This document shows, piece after piece, positions 34,292 to 42,913 of a stretch of DNA of 56,080 bases (position 1 is its first letter; every line of letters starts with the position of its first letter). The translations under genes were made by a program, and so were the position numbers. Origin of the DNA: Candidatus Sulfotelmatobacter kueseliae. GTDB taxonomy: Bacteria > Acidobacteriota > Terriglobia > Terriglobales > Acidobacteriaceae. The stretch spans positions 1 through 56,080 of the forward strand of contig OMOD01000127.1 in NCBI GenBank assembly GCA_900290255.1, read 5' to 3'. Below the pieces are notes generated by a model that ran no database searches, had not been told where the DNA came from, and was given only the letters and a program-made list of their open reading frames with translations.

Positions 34292-35875
34292 ATGGACAGG
34301 AGTCCTGCCCTCTCTGCTCCGGATCGCGACCGGCAATGGCTCGCCAACGGCATGGCCATCGTCTGGGCCATTGCCCTGGCTGACCTGGTTTTCCATATCT
34401 ACTTCAATAATCGCTACGGCTATTTCCGCGACGAGTTCGATTACATGTCGTGCGGCGAGCATCTGCAGTGGGGATACGTGGACCAGCCGCCGCTCATCCC
34501 GTTCCTGATTCACGTCTGCCGCGCCGTGCTGGGAGACTCCCTCCGCGCCATTCGTTTCGTCCCCGCCGTGGCCTCTTCTCTATTGCTCGTCCAAACCGCA
34601 GCCATCGCGCGTGAACTGGGCGGACGCCGCTATGCCCTGGTGCTCAGCGCCATCTGCGCCCTGGTCTCGCCGCAGTATCTGTCCAACGGCAGCCTGCTCG
34701 GAACGAACTGCCTCGAACCCAATCTCTGGATGGGCTGCGCTTACTTTGTCATCCTCGCCATCAAGCGCTCCGATCCCCGGTATTGGCTCTGGTTCGGCGT
34801 CACAGCCGGCCTCGGCATGGAGAACAAATATTCCATCGCCGTCTTTGGCCTGGGCATTGTCGTCGGCCCGCTGCTGACCGCGCAGCGCCGCGTGTTTCTC
34901 AACCCCTGGATCTGGCTGGGCGGAGTCGTCGCTTTTCTCGTCTTTCTGCCCAACTTGTTGTGGAATATCCACTACGACTGGCCATTCTTGCAGTTGATGC
35001 ACAACATCCGCGCCGAAGGGCGCGACCTGGTGCTGGGACCATTTCAATTTTTCTTTCAGCAAGTGCTGGTTTCCAATCCTTTGAACGCTCCCCTCTGGCT
35101 GGCGGGACTATTCGCTTTGCTTTTCTCGGCCCGCCTTCGGCCCTACTGCGCGCTGGGCTGGGCCTATCTCGTTTCCTATGCAGCCTTTTTCGTTCTGCAC
35201 GGAAAGAACTATTACCTGGCGCCCATTTATCCCATGCTCTTTGCCGCAGGCGCCGTGGTTCTTGAGTCCGGGCTCGATCGCCGCGACGCCGGCCAGCCCC
35301 GCCTGCAATGGCTGAAGCCAGTCATCGCAGTGGTTCTGTTGGCTAACGGAGCGTATCTGGCTCCAATCGTTATTCCCATTCTTTCCCCCGAGCACTTCCT
35401 CGCCTATGCGAAAACCCTGCCTTTCAAGCTTCCGGTGAACGAGTACTCTCACGCCCGCGCTGCGCTGCCGCAGTGGTATTCCGACCAGTTCGGGTACAAG
35501 GAGATCGCCGACGAGGCGCTCGTGGCCTGGGACCGCATTCCCGCGGCCGAACGATCTGACTGCGGCATCTTCGGACAGGATTACGGTCAGGCCGGCGCCA
35601 TTGATTTCTTCGACCGCAAGCTGGGCCTGCCTCCGGCTTTCAGCGGCGACCGCACCTATTGGATATGGGGACCGCGCGGCTATTCCGGCAATTGCCTGAT
35701 CGTGGCCGGCGACAGGAGAGAACGTCTGGAACAACTCTTTGGAGAAGTCGACTACGTAGGCACGTCCGCGGACAACCCTTGGGCGTTGGAGTCGAATATC
35801 GGCTTCTACATCTGCCGCAAACCGAAGTTCGGCAAGCTCGCTGAGTTGTGGCCGCAAATCAAGCGCTGGCGCTGA
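34292..35875 (+). CDS. GT39-type (PMT/ArnT-like) membrane glycosyltransferase
   Basis: A 527-residue membrane glycosyltransferase of the dolichyl/undecaprenyl-phosphate-sugar dependent type. The catalytic acidic motif in the first periplasmic loop is YGYFRDEFDYMSCGEHLQWG. It is followed by VDQPPLIPFLI and about ten helices with an ELGGRRYAL loop. The C-terminal 170 residues form a periplasmic domain (AYAKTLPFKLPVNEYSHARA onwards). Members move a sugar from a lipid carrier to lipid A, a protein or a glycan; the acceptor is unknown here. Flanked by intergenic gaps on both sides, so it is probably monocistronic. Confidence 0.87.
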   Translation: MDRSPALSAPDRDRQWLANGMAIVWAIALADLVFHIYFNNRYGYFRDEFDYMSCGEHLQWGYVDQPPLIPFLIHVCRAVLGDSLRAIRFVPAVASSLLLVQTAAIARELGGRRYALVLSAICALVSPQYLSNGSLLGTNCLEPNLWMGCAYFVILAIKRSDPRYWLWFGVTAGLGMENKYSIAVFGLGIVVGPLLTAQRRVFLNPWIWLGGVVAFLVFLPNLLWNIHYDWPFLQLMHNIRAEGRDLVLGPFQFFFQQVLVSNPLNAPLWLAGLFALLFSARLRPYCALGWAYLVSYAAFFVLHGKNYYLAPIYPMLFAAGAVVLESGLDRRDAGQPRLQWLKPVIAVVLLANGAYLAPIVIPILSPEHFLAYAKTLPFKLPVNEYSHARAALPQWYSDQFGYKEIADEALVAWDRIPAAERSDCGIFGQDYGQAGAIDFFDRKLGLPPAFSGDRTYWIWGPRGYSGNCLIVAGDRRERLEQLFGEVDYVGTSADNPWALESNIGFYICRKPKFGKLAELWPQIKRWR

Positions 35876-35901
35876 GGCGAATTCCTGTGGGGAAGGCCGC
35901 C

Positions 35902-35922
35902 CCTTCGGCCGGCTGCCGAAGG
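35902..35922 (+). terminator. GC-rich hairpin after the glycosyltransferase gene
   Basis: CCTTCGGC, a five-base loop, then GCCGAAGG, 27 bases after the stop codon at 35875. A strong stem, but only a weak A-rich stretch follows (GCAAAATAA), so it could be a transcript-stabilising hairpin rather than an intrinsic terminator. The rest of the gap to 36183 contains a CTCTATGTCCTCGGTGG-type repeat and no gene. Confidence 0.45.
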
Positions 35923-36183
35923 CGCAAAATAACCGCGACGACTGAACGTCTTCCTCCATGGTTAACTCTTGTGTTCTCTATGTCCTCGGTGGTCCCCGGC
36001 GGTTAGGCTTTGATCTCGCTCTCCTGTCCCACAACCTCAAAGTCACAATCTCAGCCTGGATCGGCTGGAGGATTAAAGTTTTCTAATGAACAAGATGCAA
36101 GCGTGCTCCTTACGTTGGTAATCTTGCGCGCCTACTCTCCATCTCCTACTGTGGTCGGAAGCTGGGGGGTGGTGTCCGAATTT

Positions 36184-36576
36184 ATGCTTACGGGATTGGG
36201 GAGAAATCGGGTTTGCCAGGTCGTGCGTGGTCTCAGCGGAGGATTGGTGTGTCTGGCACTGGCGCTGTTCGTCGTCGCCACCGCTGCGTGGGCCCCGAGT
36301 CTGCTGGCCCAGACGACAACGCAGGAAGAGTCGGGCCGCAAGCTCATCGCCACCGTAAAGCCGGAATATCCCGCCGCCCTGCAGCACGCTCAAATCGGCG
36401 GATTGGTCCGGCTGAGCGCGACCGTGCTTCCTAACGGCACAGTTTCCAAGGTCCAGATTCGCGGCGGCAATCCCGTTCTGGCCGAATCCGCGGTGACTGC
36501 CGTTATGAAGTGGCGATACGCCCCGGGTCCGGCAGTAACCAACGAAGAAGTCACCGTCAAGTTCACCCCGCGCTGA
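36184..36576 (+). CDS. Short exported TonB C-terminal-domain protein
   Basis: The ATG at 36184 gives a 130-residue protein with an N-terminal hydrophobic signal/anchor (GGLVCLALALFVVATAAWAP) and one TonB C-terminal domain (about residues 50-130: KLIATVKPEYPAALQHAQIG, GLVRLSATVLPNGTVSKVQI, AVMKWRYAP). The proline-rich spacer that lets TonB span the periplasm is missing. It may be a TonB-like energy transducer fragment or a periplasmic adaptor. The frame is open upstream to 36010, but that part lacks features of a protein start. No ExbB/ExbD genes lie nearby. Confidence 0.75.
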   Translation: MLTGLGRNRVCQVVRGLSGGLVCLALALFVVATAAWAPSLLAQTTTQEESGRKLIATVKPEYPAALQHAQIGGLVRLSATVLPNGTVSKVQIRGGNPVLAESAVTAVMKWRYAPGPAVTNEEVTVKFTPR

Positions 36577-36661
36577 TCCCGCACAACGCAGGCCAACCTC
36601 GGCTGCGCGCAGCTCCAGATTTCTCTGCTGCTTCCGCGTCCTCCGCGGTTAGAATTTCCTG

Positions 36662-37891
36662 ATGGCGCTCACTCAATCCCGCGAAATCACTGCTGCCTCC
36701 CGTCTTGATAATGTCCGCTATGCCATCCGCGACCTGGCCTCGGTCGCCGACGAGGTCATCGCCCAGGGCCACAAGGTTCTTCCCCTGAACGTCGGCGACC
36801 CGCTCAACTTCGATTTCCAGACGCCGCCGCACATCATCGAAGCCGTCTACAAGGCGATGCGCGACGGCAGGAATGGATACGCGCCTTCTCCCGGTGTTCC
36901 GGAGGCGCTCGAAGCCATTCGCGGTGAAGCTGCGCGCAAGGGCATCCGCACGGTACGCGACGTTTTCGTCACGTCAGGGGCCAGCGAAGCGGTGGATGTC
37001 TGCCTGGCCGCCCTGGTCAACCCGGGCGAAGACCTCCTCACACCCAGCCCCGATTACCCGCTCTACTCGGCGGTGCTCTGCAAATTAGGCATCCGGCTGA
37101 ACACTTACGATTTGAACGAAGACGACCAATGGCAGCCGGAACTGGCCGACATCACGCGCAAGCTCACCCCCCGCACCCGCGGCATCGTGCTGATTAATCC
37201 CAACAATCCCACCGGATCGCTGTGCACGCGGCAGATGCTCGAGCAGATCGCCGAACTGGCGCGCCGCCACAACCTGATCGTGTTTTCGGATGAAATTTAC
37301 GACAAGCTGATTCTCGATTTCGATTCTCAGAAAAACGAGACGCCGCACCTGGCCTTCGCCGCGGTCGCGCCCGACGTACCCTGCGTGACCTTCGGCGGCA
37401 TGTCGAAGAACTATCTCGTGCCGGGATGGCGCATCGGCTGGGGCATCGTGTCGGGTGACGCCGCCGCGGTTAAGGCTTACAGCGAAGGCGTGCACCGCCT
37501 GCTGCGCGCCCGCTTGTGCGCCAACCATCCCGAGCAGTACGGGATCAAGCCCGCGCTCGAAGGCCCGCAGGATCATCTCCTCGAAGTGCGGCGCAAACTG
37601 CGCTCCCGCCGCGATCTCACCCAGAAGTGGTGCGAGTCGACGGCGCGCGTGAGTTGCGTCGCGCCGCGCGGCGCTTTTTACGCTTACCCTAAAATCGACA
37701 TTCCGGAGAGCGATGAAATCTTCGTGAAGGAATTAATCCGCCAGAAGCACGTCATGGTGGTGCACGGCTCCGGCTTCGGCCAGAAGCCGGGCACGCAGCA
37801 CTTCCGCATCGTGTTTTTGCCGGATGAGGCGACGCTGGCGAAGGCGTATGCAGCGATCGCGGAATTCCTTCGCGAGCGGTACGGGAACTGA
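36662..37891 (+). CDS. PLP-dependent aminotransferase (class I/II, AlaA-like)
   Basis: A 409-residue cytosolic fold-type I aminotransferase. Features: ALPSPGVPEAL-like substrate loop (NGYAPSPGVPEALEAIRGEA), TSGASEAVDVCLAALVNPGE, INPNNPTGSLC (Asn that contacts PLP), FSDEIYDKLI (Asp-Tyr pair) and GGMSKNYLVPGWRIGW with the Schiff-base Lys and phosphate-binding Arg. The pattern is closest to the alanine/valine transaminases of the AlaA group. The exact substrate cannot be read from sequence. It has no metabolic partners next to it. The ATG at 36662 follows AGAATTTCCTG with weak ribosome-site character. Confidence 0.9.
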   Translation: MALTQSREITAASRLDNVRYAIRDLASVADEVIAQGHKVLPLNVGDPLNFDFQTPPHIIEAVYKAMRDGRNGYAPSPGVPEALEAIRGEAARKGIRTVRDVFVTSGASEAVDVCLAALVNPGEDLLTPSPDYPLYSAVLCKLGIRLNTYDLNEDDQWQPELADITRKLTPRTRGIVLINPNNPTGSLCTRQMLEQIAELARRHNLIVFSDEIYDKLILDFDSQKNETPHLAFAAVAPDVPCVTFGGMSKNYLVPGWRIGWGIVSGDAAAVKAYSEGVHRLLRARLCANHPEQYGIKPALEGPQDHLLEVRRKLRSRRDLTQKWCESTARVSCVAPRGAFYAYPKIDIPESDEIFVKELIRQKHVMVVHGSGFGQKPGTQHFRIVFLPDEATLAKAYAAIAEFLRERYGN

Positions 37892-37951
37892 TTCAGCGCA
37901 GACGGAAAGAGAATCTCGCCGCAGACACCGCGGGGTAGGCAGAGAAAGTGG

Positions 37952-38041
37952 CTTGTCATTCCGAGCGAAGCGAGGAACCTGCTTTTCGATGGCGTTGGCG
38001 AGAAGCAGGTTCCTCGTCGCTTCGCTCCTCGGAATGACAAG
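37952..38041. repeat. Palindromic CTTGTCATTCC element after the aminotransferase
   Basis: 90 bases that begin CTTGTCATTCCGAGCGAAGC and end GCTCCTCGGAATGACAAG, with an inner stem AACCTGCTTTTC against GAGAAGCAGGTT. It folds as one long hairpin. Closest relative: 27341-27419. Confidence 0.9.
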
Positions 38042-38127
38042 CGTTTAGAAGGAACATTTTCTCTGCGTCCTTTGCGCCCTCTGCGGTGGAAGATTTTGAT
38101 CTCCGTTCCCGCCCCGCCAGTGGGAGA

Positions 38128-38751
38128 ATGGCTCAGCGCCACAGCACCACGCCAATGTCAGATTGGATTAACCTCTTCGGGCCTGTCGTCATCATCCTGA
38201 TCCTTGTCCTTCTGGGTTTCTGGGCGCAATCACGCCAGAAGCGGAATGAAGTGCTCGAGCAGTGGATCGCGCTGGGCAAGTGCGGCCCTGCCGAGTCGTT
38301 CCTCGGAACTCTCGATATCGCTGAACACCGGCCTGGACTTATCCGGCTGGCAAAAAGCTCTCAGAAAACCAAATGGCTGCAATTTCAGTATCGCTGGCTG
38401 ACCGGACTGAGCGAGCAAGCGACATGGGACGAGGTCCTTTTCGATGGCTCGCGCGGCGCGATCGAACTGAAACGAAAAGAAAAGGTCACCAGCTTTCCGT
38501 TTTCGAAGTTCTCGGCGATTCGCATGCGCGAGATTTCCCAGGGCGAAGCTGGCTCGCTGTGGCACATGGAGTTCCTCGCCGTGGAAGGCAAGAATGTCCT
38601 GTTCGCAACTTCCGCCCGCGGCAACCGGCGAGTTGGATTCGAGAATTCCGCTGGCCTCGCCCTTGCGATCTCTGCCATCACTTCCCTTCCGGTTCACGTC
38701 GTGATGGCGGGCAATGTGTGGACGCCGGGCTGGCCGCCGAAAACTTTGTAA
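38128..38751 (+). CDS. Uncharacterised membrane-anchored protein
   Basis: About 207 residues from ATG 38128 (an ATG at 38155, MSDWINLFGPVVIILILVLL, is an alternative). One N-terminal transmembrane helix with a cytosolic soluble domain of alternating strands (AESFLGTLDIAEHRPGLIRL, KVTSFPFSKFSAIRMREISQ, SLWHMEFLAVEGKNVLFATS). I do not recognise the family; the fold reads like a small beta-rich PH- or DUF-type domain. The neighbouring phosphatase gene starts about 170 bases downstream on the same strand. Confidence 0.65.
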   Translation: MAQRHSTTPMSDWINLFGPVVIILILVLLGFWAQSRQKRNEVLEQWIALGKCGPAESFLGTLDIAEHRPGLIRLAKSSQKTKWLQFQYRWLTGLSEQATWDEVLFDGSRGAIELKRKEKVTSFPFSKFSAIRMREISQGEAGSLWHMEFLAVEGKNVLFATSARGNRRVGFENSAGLALAISAITSLPVHVVMAGNVWTPGWPPKTL

Positions 38752-38917
38752 CGCCGCCTCGTTCCCCTTTGCGTCCTCCGCATCGTCTCTCCTTTGCGGT
38801 AAGGCTCTTGATCTTCCTCTTTCCCCTCGAATCTGCTTAAATCAAGACAGGCGCAACTGCGGCGCGCGCCCGGTGTTTCCAGAAATCGCCGTTCCAGAAA
38901 ACGGTGCTCCTGTAACC

Positions 38918-39698
38918 GTGGTTGACATTCATTCCCACATTCTCCCCGCAGTAGACGATGGTCCCAAGACCTGGGACGAGTGCGTGGCCATGTGCCGCGC
39001 CGCGGCCGCCGGTGGCCATGTGCCGCGCCGCGGCCGCCGATGGCATCACCCACATGGTGGCCACGCCGCACGCCAACGACCGCTACGCCTATGACCGCGA
39101 ATACTCCGAGGGCCTGGTCAGGCACCTGCAACAGCTTGTAGGCGATGCGCTGAAGATCGGCCTGGGCTGTGATTTCCATCTTTCCTACGACAACCTGCAG
39201 GACGCGTTCGCCCATCCGGCGCGTTACACGATCGAAGGCACGCGCTACCTGCTGGTGGAGTTCTCGAACTACGGCATCCCGCAGCAGATCTCGGATTCGC
39301 TGCTCCGGCTGGGCGATTGCGGCGTTACCGCGATCGTCACCCACCCCGAGCGCAACCCGATTCTGCGCGAGAATCTACCGCGCGTGGCCGAGTGGGCGGA
39401 ACAGGGCTGCGTGATTCAGATGACCGGCTCGGCGCTCACCGGCGCGTGGGGCGAACGCACGCGCCGCGCGGCCGAGTGGCTGCTCGAACATCAAGCCGTG
39501 CACGTGCTCGCTACCGACGCTCACGACCTGGAAAAGCGCCCGCCCGTGCTCTCGACCGCGCGCGATGCCGCCGCTGCCATTTGCGGCGAAGATGTCGCCG
39601 AGGCCCTCACCGCAACTAATCCTCGCGCCATCGTCACCAACCAGCCTTTGCCCTACTTCCCCGAGCCGCTGAGGACGAGCTACCGGACCGGGAAGTAG
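38918..39698 (+). pseudogene. PHP-domain tyrosine phosphatase (CpsB/YwqE-like), frameshifted by a 28-bp duplication
   Basis: The N-terminal part reads VVDIHSHILPAVDDGPKTWD then ECVAMCRAAAA in one frame. The rest (DGITHMVATPHANDRYAYDR onward) reads in the next frame. The junction is a perfect 28-bp tandem duplication (38984-39011 and 39012-39039); removing one copy restores a continuous protein of about 250 residues ending at 39698. Motifs of the CpsB/CapC/YwqE family are present (DIHSHILP, ATPHANDRY, THPERNP, ATDAHDLEKR). These manganese-dependent phosphatases dephosphorylate the tyrosine kinases that control capsule/exopolysaccharide export. The start is uncertain (GTG 38918 or GTG 38873). 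It may be a true pseudogene, a phase-variable gene or a sequencing artefact. Confidence 0.85.
38984..39039. repeat. Perfect tandem duplication of 28 bp
   Basis: Two identical 28-base copies that begin GTGGCCATGTGCCGC and end GGCCGCCG, with no mismatch. 28 is not a multiple of three, so the duplication shifts the reading frame of the phosphatase gene. Confidence 0.97.
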
Positions 39699-40082
39699 GA
39701 ATCAGGGGCCAGGGGCTAGTGGTCAGTGCTCCCGCTGGGGCATTTTCTCGGCGAACTTCGGGGCATTTCTCTGCGGACTCTGCGTTCTAAAGCTTTCAGA
39801 TCACAGGCACCCATTGGGGATGTCCGATTGGAGCGCGCGGTCCTCAGATCCCTTCGCGACCTTCGCGGCGTTTCTTTACGATCTTCGCGGTCCAGAGCTT
39901 TTGTGAGCTGATGGCTCCGTGAAATGCCCCGCGCGGCGATTCCTGAACCAACTGCTGGGCGCGGGCGGAACAGGCCGAGGGCTCTCGGGATGGGTCGCGT
40001 TCCGCGGCCCTGCATCGGGGAGTTCAATCGATTTAACTGCCGGATTTAAGTGGCTTGTTATCATTGTGTTACAAGGAATATT
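39699..40082. other. Gap between the phosphatase pseudogene and the transposon
   Basis: No gene is supported. It contains a degenerate GGCCAGGGGCTAGTGG / TCAGTGCTCC stretch near 39706-39730 and several CTTCGCGGC-type repeat pieces at 39771-39895 (for example CCTTCGCGACCTTCGCGGCG). The transposon is inserted at its right end. Confidence 0.6.
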
Positions 40083-40149
40083 TCCCACAGGGGTAATTAT
40101 CCCTTGACAGTAGGTACGGATTTTGCTACCGTCAGGGTAGGTAAGTCAG

Positions 40150-40434
40150 ATGCCAGAAGATAAATCAAACTGTCCAGTACCTTCTGGGAAACCGGACTTG
40201 CAGACTTCTCTGGCGGAGGCATGGGAACAAATCCACGTTCTATTAGAGAAAGTAGACGAGCTTGATCTGCAACAGACAGCGACCCTAATTGCTCTCGCAA
40301 AGACTGCTCCCAGTTTTGCGCTTGAGTACGAGCGCGCCTACAAAGCCATTGCAGGGCACGAAAAAAACAGTGAAAACGAATTACCTCCCAACGTTCGGGA
40401 GCTATTTCACCGGCTACGTAATCGTCTGACATAG
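40150..40434 (+). CDS. Passenger gene 1: small helical protein of unknown function
   Basis: A 94-residue soluble protein (MPEDKSNCPVPSGKPDLQTS, then AEAWEQIHVLLEKVDELDLQ). It is mostly helical with many charges, has no catalytic motif and is not recognised. It starts 34 bases inside the left inverted repeat. A TTGACA in that repeat (40104-40109), 17 bases before TACCGT, could be its promoter. The stop is 9 bases before the transposase start, so the two genes are probably co-transcribed. It might be a regulator of transposition or part of a passenger module. Confidence 0.6.
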   Translation: MPEDKSNCPVPSGKPDLQTSLAEAWEQIHVLLEKVDELDLQQTATLIALAKTAPSFALEYERAYKAIAGHEKNSENELPPNVRELFHRLRNRLT

Positions 40435-40443
40435 GTGACCTCC

Positions 40444-41406
40444 ATGGCTCACAACAACCGCAAGCCGAACATGCTGCCGTACACATTGAAAGACTTCCAG
40501 CGACAGTTCCCGGATGATGCAACCTGCCTTGAATGGCTTCGCAACTATCTGTACCCGACAGAAGGAATCTACTGCGAGACCTGCGAAGCGACGACCAAGC
40601 ATCACCGCATCAAGAGCCGTCCGTCCTACTCTTGCGATCATTGCGGCCATCACGTTCACCCGACCGCTGGCACGATCTTCCATAAGTCGCCCACTCCGCT
40701 CACGACTTGGTTCTATGCGATCTACCTGATGGCGCAGACGAGGTGCGGTATCAGCGCGAAGCAGATTCAGCGGGAAACGGGAGTGACGTACAAAACTGCG
40801 TGGAGAATGTTCAGGCAGATTCGCTCGATGCTTGACGACGAGAAAATGCCTCCGCTCGGCGGCGGACGCAAGCGGCCCGTCGAAATGGATGAGATGTACT
40901 ACGGCGGAGTCCGCAAAGGCCAGGGCGGGCGACCGATGGCCGGCGACATGGGAAAGAAAGTCACCGTCATCGGCATGGTTAAGCGCAAAGGAAGTGTCCG
41001 CGCAGTCGTCGCGCAGGACGTTCAAGGTTCCACAATGCTCGGCTTGGTCAAAGAACATGTCCTGCCCAAGAGCACCGTGTTTACCGACGAGTTCAAGGGT
41101 TACAACTCTCTGGATCGGCACCTGAACCAATATGATCATCGCCGCATCAATCACAGCGAGAAGGTGTACGTCGTGGGCGATGTGCATACGAACACCATTG
41201 ACGGATTCTGGGCGTTGGTCAAAACCGGCATTCGCGGCGTCTACCATCAGGTTGGCCGTCACTATCTGCAAACCTACCTGAACGAGTACAGCTTCCGCTA
41301 TAATCGCCGCTTCGACAGGGCGCCTATGTTCCACAGTTTCCTGCATCAGATCGAGAAGCGGGATGCGGTTGTGCGGCAAATCCCGGTTGAGGTTGAACCG
41401 TTCTGA
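40444..41406 (+). CDS. IS1595-family transposase (ISXO2-like)
   Basis: A 320-residue DDE-type transposase from ATG 40444 (AGGTGA six bases upstream). The N-terminal zinc ribbon has paired cysteines (YCETCEATTKHH, then YSCDHCGHHVHPTAG). A helix-turn-helix region follows (CGISAKQIQRETGVTYKTAW), then the catalytic core: VEMDEMYYGG (first Asp), TVFTDEFKGYNSL (second Asp) and the TNTIDGFWALVKTGIRGVYH region, which holds the N/E position of this family, and a C-terminal YLNEYSFRYNRR motif. All match the ISXO2-like DDE family of IS1595. No frameshift is visible, so it is likely active. Confidence 0.95.
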   Translation: MAHNNRKPNMLPYTLKDFQRQFPDDATCLEWLRNYLYPTEGIYCETCEATTKHHRIKSRPSYSCDHCGHHVHPTAGTIFHKSPTPLTTWFYAIYLMAQTRCGISAKQIQRETGVTYKTAWRMFRQIRSMLDDEKMPPLGGGRKRPVEMDEMYYGGVRKGQGGRPMAGDMGKKVTVIGMVKRKGSVRAVVAQDVQGSTMLGLVKEHVLPKSTVFTDEFKGYNSLDRHLNQYDHRRINHSEKVYVVGDVHTNTIDGFWALVKTGIRGVYHQVGRHYLQTYLNEYSFRYNRRFDRAPMFHSFLHQIEKRDAVVRQIPVEVEPF

Positions 41407-41437
41407 CTCAGCGTCGGGAAACGAACGCGAACGCGCT

Positions 41438-41887
41438 ATGCACGCAATACATCAGCAGTTCTTTCTGAAATGCGAGTGCGGTCATGCCATTCCTCTGCCT
41501 CATCCCACCCTCGAAGAAATGCCTGGAGATGAGACGCAGCGAGATAGGGCCGCTCGGACAGCAGTGTTTGCATGTACCGACTGCGGGCTTGTGTCCGCTT
41601 ACACCTCACTAAATGTCCACGAGACGTTTCTTCCCACACCGGACCCACATCTGGCAGGGAGGCTGACTCTTGGCTACATAGAGCCCGAGTGTGAAGGAAA
41701 GCACTGCGAAGCTCCCAGACGGATATATATGCTCGGGAGCGGGCCGGAAACAATCGGAGTGCTGCCGATGCGAAAAACGCTGAGAGGCTGGCGAGTTTCG
41801 CCGTCAGCGAAGTGCGAGGCGGGACACACGCTCGCGCTTCGCAGCGCGATGTATCGCTGGTTCGAGTCGGACGATTTTCCATTGTGA
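41438..41887 (+). CDS. Passenger gene 2: cysteine-rich protein of unknown function
   Basis: A 149-residue soluble protein starting MHAIHQQFFLKCECGHAIPL. It has CxC (Cys12/14) and CxxC (Cys46/49, FACTDCGLVS) pairs that form a probable zinc ribbon, then ECEGKHCEAPRRIY and a CEAGHTLAL motif near the C-terminus. No family is recognised. It lies 31 bases after the transposase on the same strand and converges on the protease gene with 6 bases between stops. It probably moves with the element as cargo. Confidence 0.65.
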   Translation: MHAIHQQFFLKCECGHAIPLPHPTLEEMPGDETQRDRAARTAVFACTDCGLVSAYTSLNVHETFLPTPDPHLAGRLTLGYIEPECEGKHCEAPRRIYMLGSGPETIGVLPMRKTLRGWRVSPSAKCEAGHTLALRSAMYRWFESDDFPL

Positions 41888-41893
41888 TGAGGT

Positions 41894-42913
41894 TTATTTT
41901 GGTTGGATTTTGCGACTGACCTTCTTTAGCGTAGTCTCGAAGTCAACTTTTGTGAAAGGCTTTTTCGGCGAAGCCGCATCTGCCGCGGGAAGGTTGGAAT
42001 CTCGGGTCTTTTCGTCCATCTCTTTACGCATCTGAACTAACTCCGGATGATGCAACGTTTCGAGAATCTTTTTTGCTGGAATGACAATTGCCACTCCCAT
42101 GTTAACAGCTTCCTCTTGCTCTGCCTTCTTGAACTTCATCGGCAAATCCCAATGGCCGTGCATTAATCCAAGAAGTTGAATGCGAGAGCCTGTTCCTGCG
42201 AGTTGTACCTCCTCGCCCTCTGCGGTTCTTCCCGGCATGTAGACGGTGTTGCGGACGAACACTGGAGAGCCACTTAGACCACCGATGGACCTACCTTCAA
42301 CTAAATATCCTTCAGCTTCGCCGAATCCTTTCAAGGGAATCCGCTGATGTGGCATCATCGCAAGATTACCGATTCTTACGATGGGCTCAAATCGTGAAGT
42401 TCCAAAAAACCGCGTGAATAATCCAACTGTGAAAATCTCGTCGCCTAGACCGACACCATATTGCATGAGGCTACTATCACTCGCAAATATCGTAGATGGG
42501 ATGCTCTCAACGTCATACTCATCGGCCATTCCAGGAGCAAAATAAGTGACTGCCACGTCAACGGAATCGCTCTCGGTCGGGTGATACCACCATCGCGCAT
42601 CACCGCTCTTAAGCATCAGCTTTGTCCCGTCTTTGGCGTTCATCCCTATGACGAATGGACCGGGATCAATAAGCTCAGCCACATGCTTAGCGGTGACTAG
42701 GTGAGCATAGCCGCCGCTCGGATCGGCTTCGGATTGGAGCGATACCACGAAAACAGTTCCAAGGTAATCCGACTTCGGCTGATCATGCGAGATAAAGCCG
42801 ACGCATTTTAAGACCTGATGCGGAATTCGCATGTTGATGTCTTTCGGCGGGCAGAGGTAGCGCGTATCCAGCCCAAATAAGCGGCGATCTACACATCCCG
42901 CCTTGAACGACAC
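41894..42913 (-). CDS. Passenger gene 3: trypsin-like serine protease, no signal peptide
   Basis: A 339-residue protein with a chymotrypsin/trypsin-fold catalytic triad: His77 in HLVTAKHVAELI, Asp119 in ESDSVDVAVTYF, Ser214 in GGLSGSPVFVR. There is no signal peptide, membrane helix or PDZ domain, so it acts in the cytosol. The C-terminal 60 residues are charged and Lys-rich (KKPFTKVDFETTLKKVSRKI). A GTG start at 42913 lies right beside the right inverted repeat; ATG 42832 (MRIPHQVLKCVGFISHDQPK) is an alternative. It is convergent with passenger gene 2. Cytosolic trypsin-like proteases occur in bacterial defence and stress modules; no such role is shown here. Confidence 0.8.
   Translation of the reverse strand: MSFKAGCVDRRLFGLDTRYLCPPKDINMRIPHQVLKCVGFISHDQPKSDYLGTVFVVSLQSEADPSGGYAHLVTAKHVAELIDPGPFVIGMNAKDGTKLMLKSGDARWWYHPTESDSVDVAVTYFAPGMADEYDVESIPSTIFASDSSLMQYGVGLGDEIFTVGLFTRFFGTSRFEPIVRIGNLAMMPHQRIPLKGFGEAEGYLVEGRSIGGLSGSPVFVRNTVYMPGRTAEGEEVQLAGTGSRIQLLGLMHGHWDLPMKFKKAEQEEAVNMGVAIVIPAKKILETLHHPELVQMRKEMDEKTRDSNLPAADAASPKKPFTKVDFETTLKKVSRKIQPK

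Noticed and set aside
40097-40522. A 141-codon minus-strand frame across the left end of the transposon
   Set aside because: Overlaps the inverted repeat and the plus-strand passenger gene 1, which has a better start and operon context.
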